The translations under genes and the position numbers were made by a program. A stretch of DNA of 64,000 nucleotides from positions 104,423,948-104,487,947 of the forward strand of contig OX352773.1 in assembly GCA_947095535.1 (NCBI GenBank), read 5' to 3'. This stretch comes from Poecilobothrus nobilitatus. Taxonomy: Eukaryota > Arthropoda > Insecta > Diptera > Dolichopodidae. The notes under the pieces were generated by a model. That model made no database searches. It had not been told where the DNA came from and was given only the letters and a program-made list of their open reading frames with translations. Within the stretch, counting starts at the first letter, position 1, and each line of letters starts with the position of its first letter. Positions 63,301-64,000 of the stretch are shown piece after piece.

Positions 63301-64000
63301 TTATCTAACAATTTGATCCATAAAATCTGGGTGATTCAGCCTTTTCTAGAATCATAGCGTCAATCCATATGTTGCCGTATTTATATAAATTTTTTTCATT
63401 TTCACAAAATTCTACTACATTTCGAGTTCCTCGATTATAATATTTGGAATATCTTCGTGACTAACTTTAAAATTTGAATCTAAGCTTAGTATATTTGTGA
63501 TTTTGAAATGAGAATATTTTGCAGGAACCAATGTCTTTGTAGACTTACCCATTAATAGCCGATTCGGAGAAACATCTAAGTTCTTTAATGGTATGTTTCT
63601 ATACTCCGTGAGATATAACCACAATTCTTCATTATTTTCCTTAGCCTTTTTCAACATATCTTTAGCCAATTGCACAGCTCGCTCTGCTAGACTATTCGAC
63701 TGAGGATACTTGAGATTCGAGGTGGTAATTGTAATATCATATTTCTTTCCAAATCCTTGAACGCATAACTGTTAAATTGAACATTGTCAGCTATGCTTTT
63801 CGATGTATAGAGAATAATTCCCGAAGAATTTCTATTATAGTTTGTGAAGTTTTATTCCTAAGTATCTTTATGTCTAATAAATTTTCGCATTTTATGAATT
63901 TGCTTAACGACTGACATATTTTGCAACTGCTAATTAAATTATCTATTTCAACATTAATACCTGCCCAGTATAATAGCTCTCTAGCTCTGTGCTTAGTTTT
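63301..64000 (-). pseudogene. Gypsy-like element G3, integrase C-terminal region
   Basis: Minus-strand integrase end of the G1 family. The 86-codon frame 63675-63415 reads AKDMLKKAKENNEELWLYLT, EYRNIPLKNLDVSPNRLLMG, typical of the Gypsy integrase C-terminus. Further integrase sequence continues to 64000 and off the window, parallel to positions 1-400 with scattered differences and one extra ~40-base stretch at 63748-63780. It is broken upstream of 63675. The 3' part of the element (63301-63414) shows nothing more. Confidence 0.7.

Overview
The window looks like a transposon nest in an AT-rich arthropod (most likely insect) nuclear genome. The evidence is the family content: BEL/Pao and Ty3/Gypsy LTR retrotransposons, a Jockey/CR1-like LINE, and at least three Polinton/Maverick (adintovirus-like) DNA elements of 6-bp-TSD type with protein-primed DNA polymerase B, chromodomain integrase, adenain-type protease and double-jelly-roll capsid genes. 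I see no host gene, rRNA, tRNA, CRISPR or bacterial operon signal. Nearly every coding region is broken by stops, frameshifts or other insertions. The main exception is one intact BEL polyprotein of 1792 residues.

Layout. 1-2665: decayed Gypsy element G1 on the minus strand (pol pieces, an inverted gag piece, a tRNA-Pro-like primer site, LTR edge). 3206-31050: Polinton A, with left TIR, polB (split by a LINE), integrase (split by a LINE-derived insert and again by Polinton B), non-coding repeat X1, then a decayed minus-strand capsid cluster (unknown protein, protease, unknown protein, major capsid, minor capsid, penton). 11932-24621: Polinton B, 12.7 kb, inserted in A's integrase with a perfect GACAGA target duplication, AG...CT ends and ~620-640-bp TIRs. 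It carries polB(-), two uncharacterised ORFs, protease(-), paralogue(-), major capsid(-), minor capsid(-), penton(-), accessory protein(-), GGFLP small protein(-), packaging ATPase(-) and integrase(+). 31319-31970: satellite with TAA microsatellite. 32205-40966: Gypsy G2 pol, interrupted by BEL1 (34022-40880, minus, integrase domain deleted).

41199-59741: a second Polinton lineage, D, with 1.7-1.8-kb TIRs built of sub-repeats. Its polB has C2H2 fingers and an endonuclease-VII-like Cys/His motif and is split by BEL2 (44115-52818; 819-bp LTRs that read as identical). It also has an integrase C-terminus and repeat X2. 59742-62968: partial copies of repeat X and, at 60250-60642, an inverted copy of A's TIR. 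If this is A's own right end, A spans 3206-60642 and hosts everything between. 63301-64000: another Gypsy pol piece, same strand as G1.

Order of events readable from nesting: A is oldest (TIRs roughly 12% diverged by eye), then the LINE, then the LINE-derived duplication and B (TIRs about 97% alike). BEL1 went into G2, and BEL2 into D's polB most recently. In an intact Polinton these genes would cooperate: integrase for insertion, PolB for protein-primed replication, and protease, capsid, penton and ATPase for virion assembly. Here no copy keeps a complete set.
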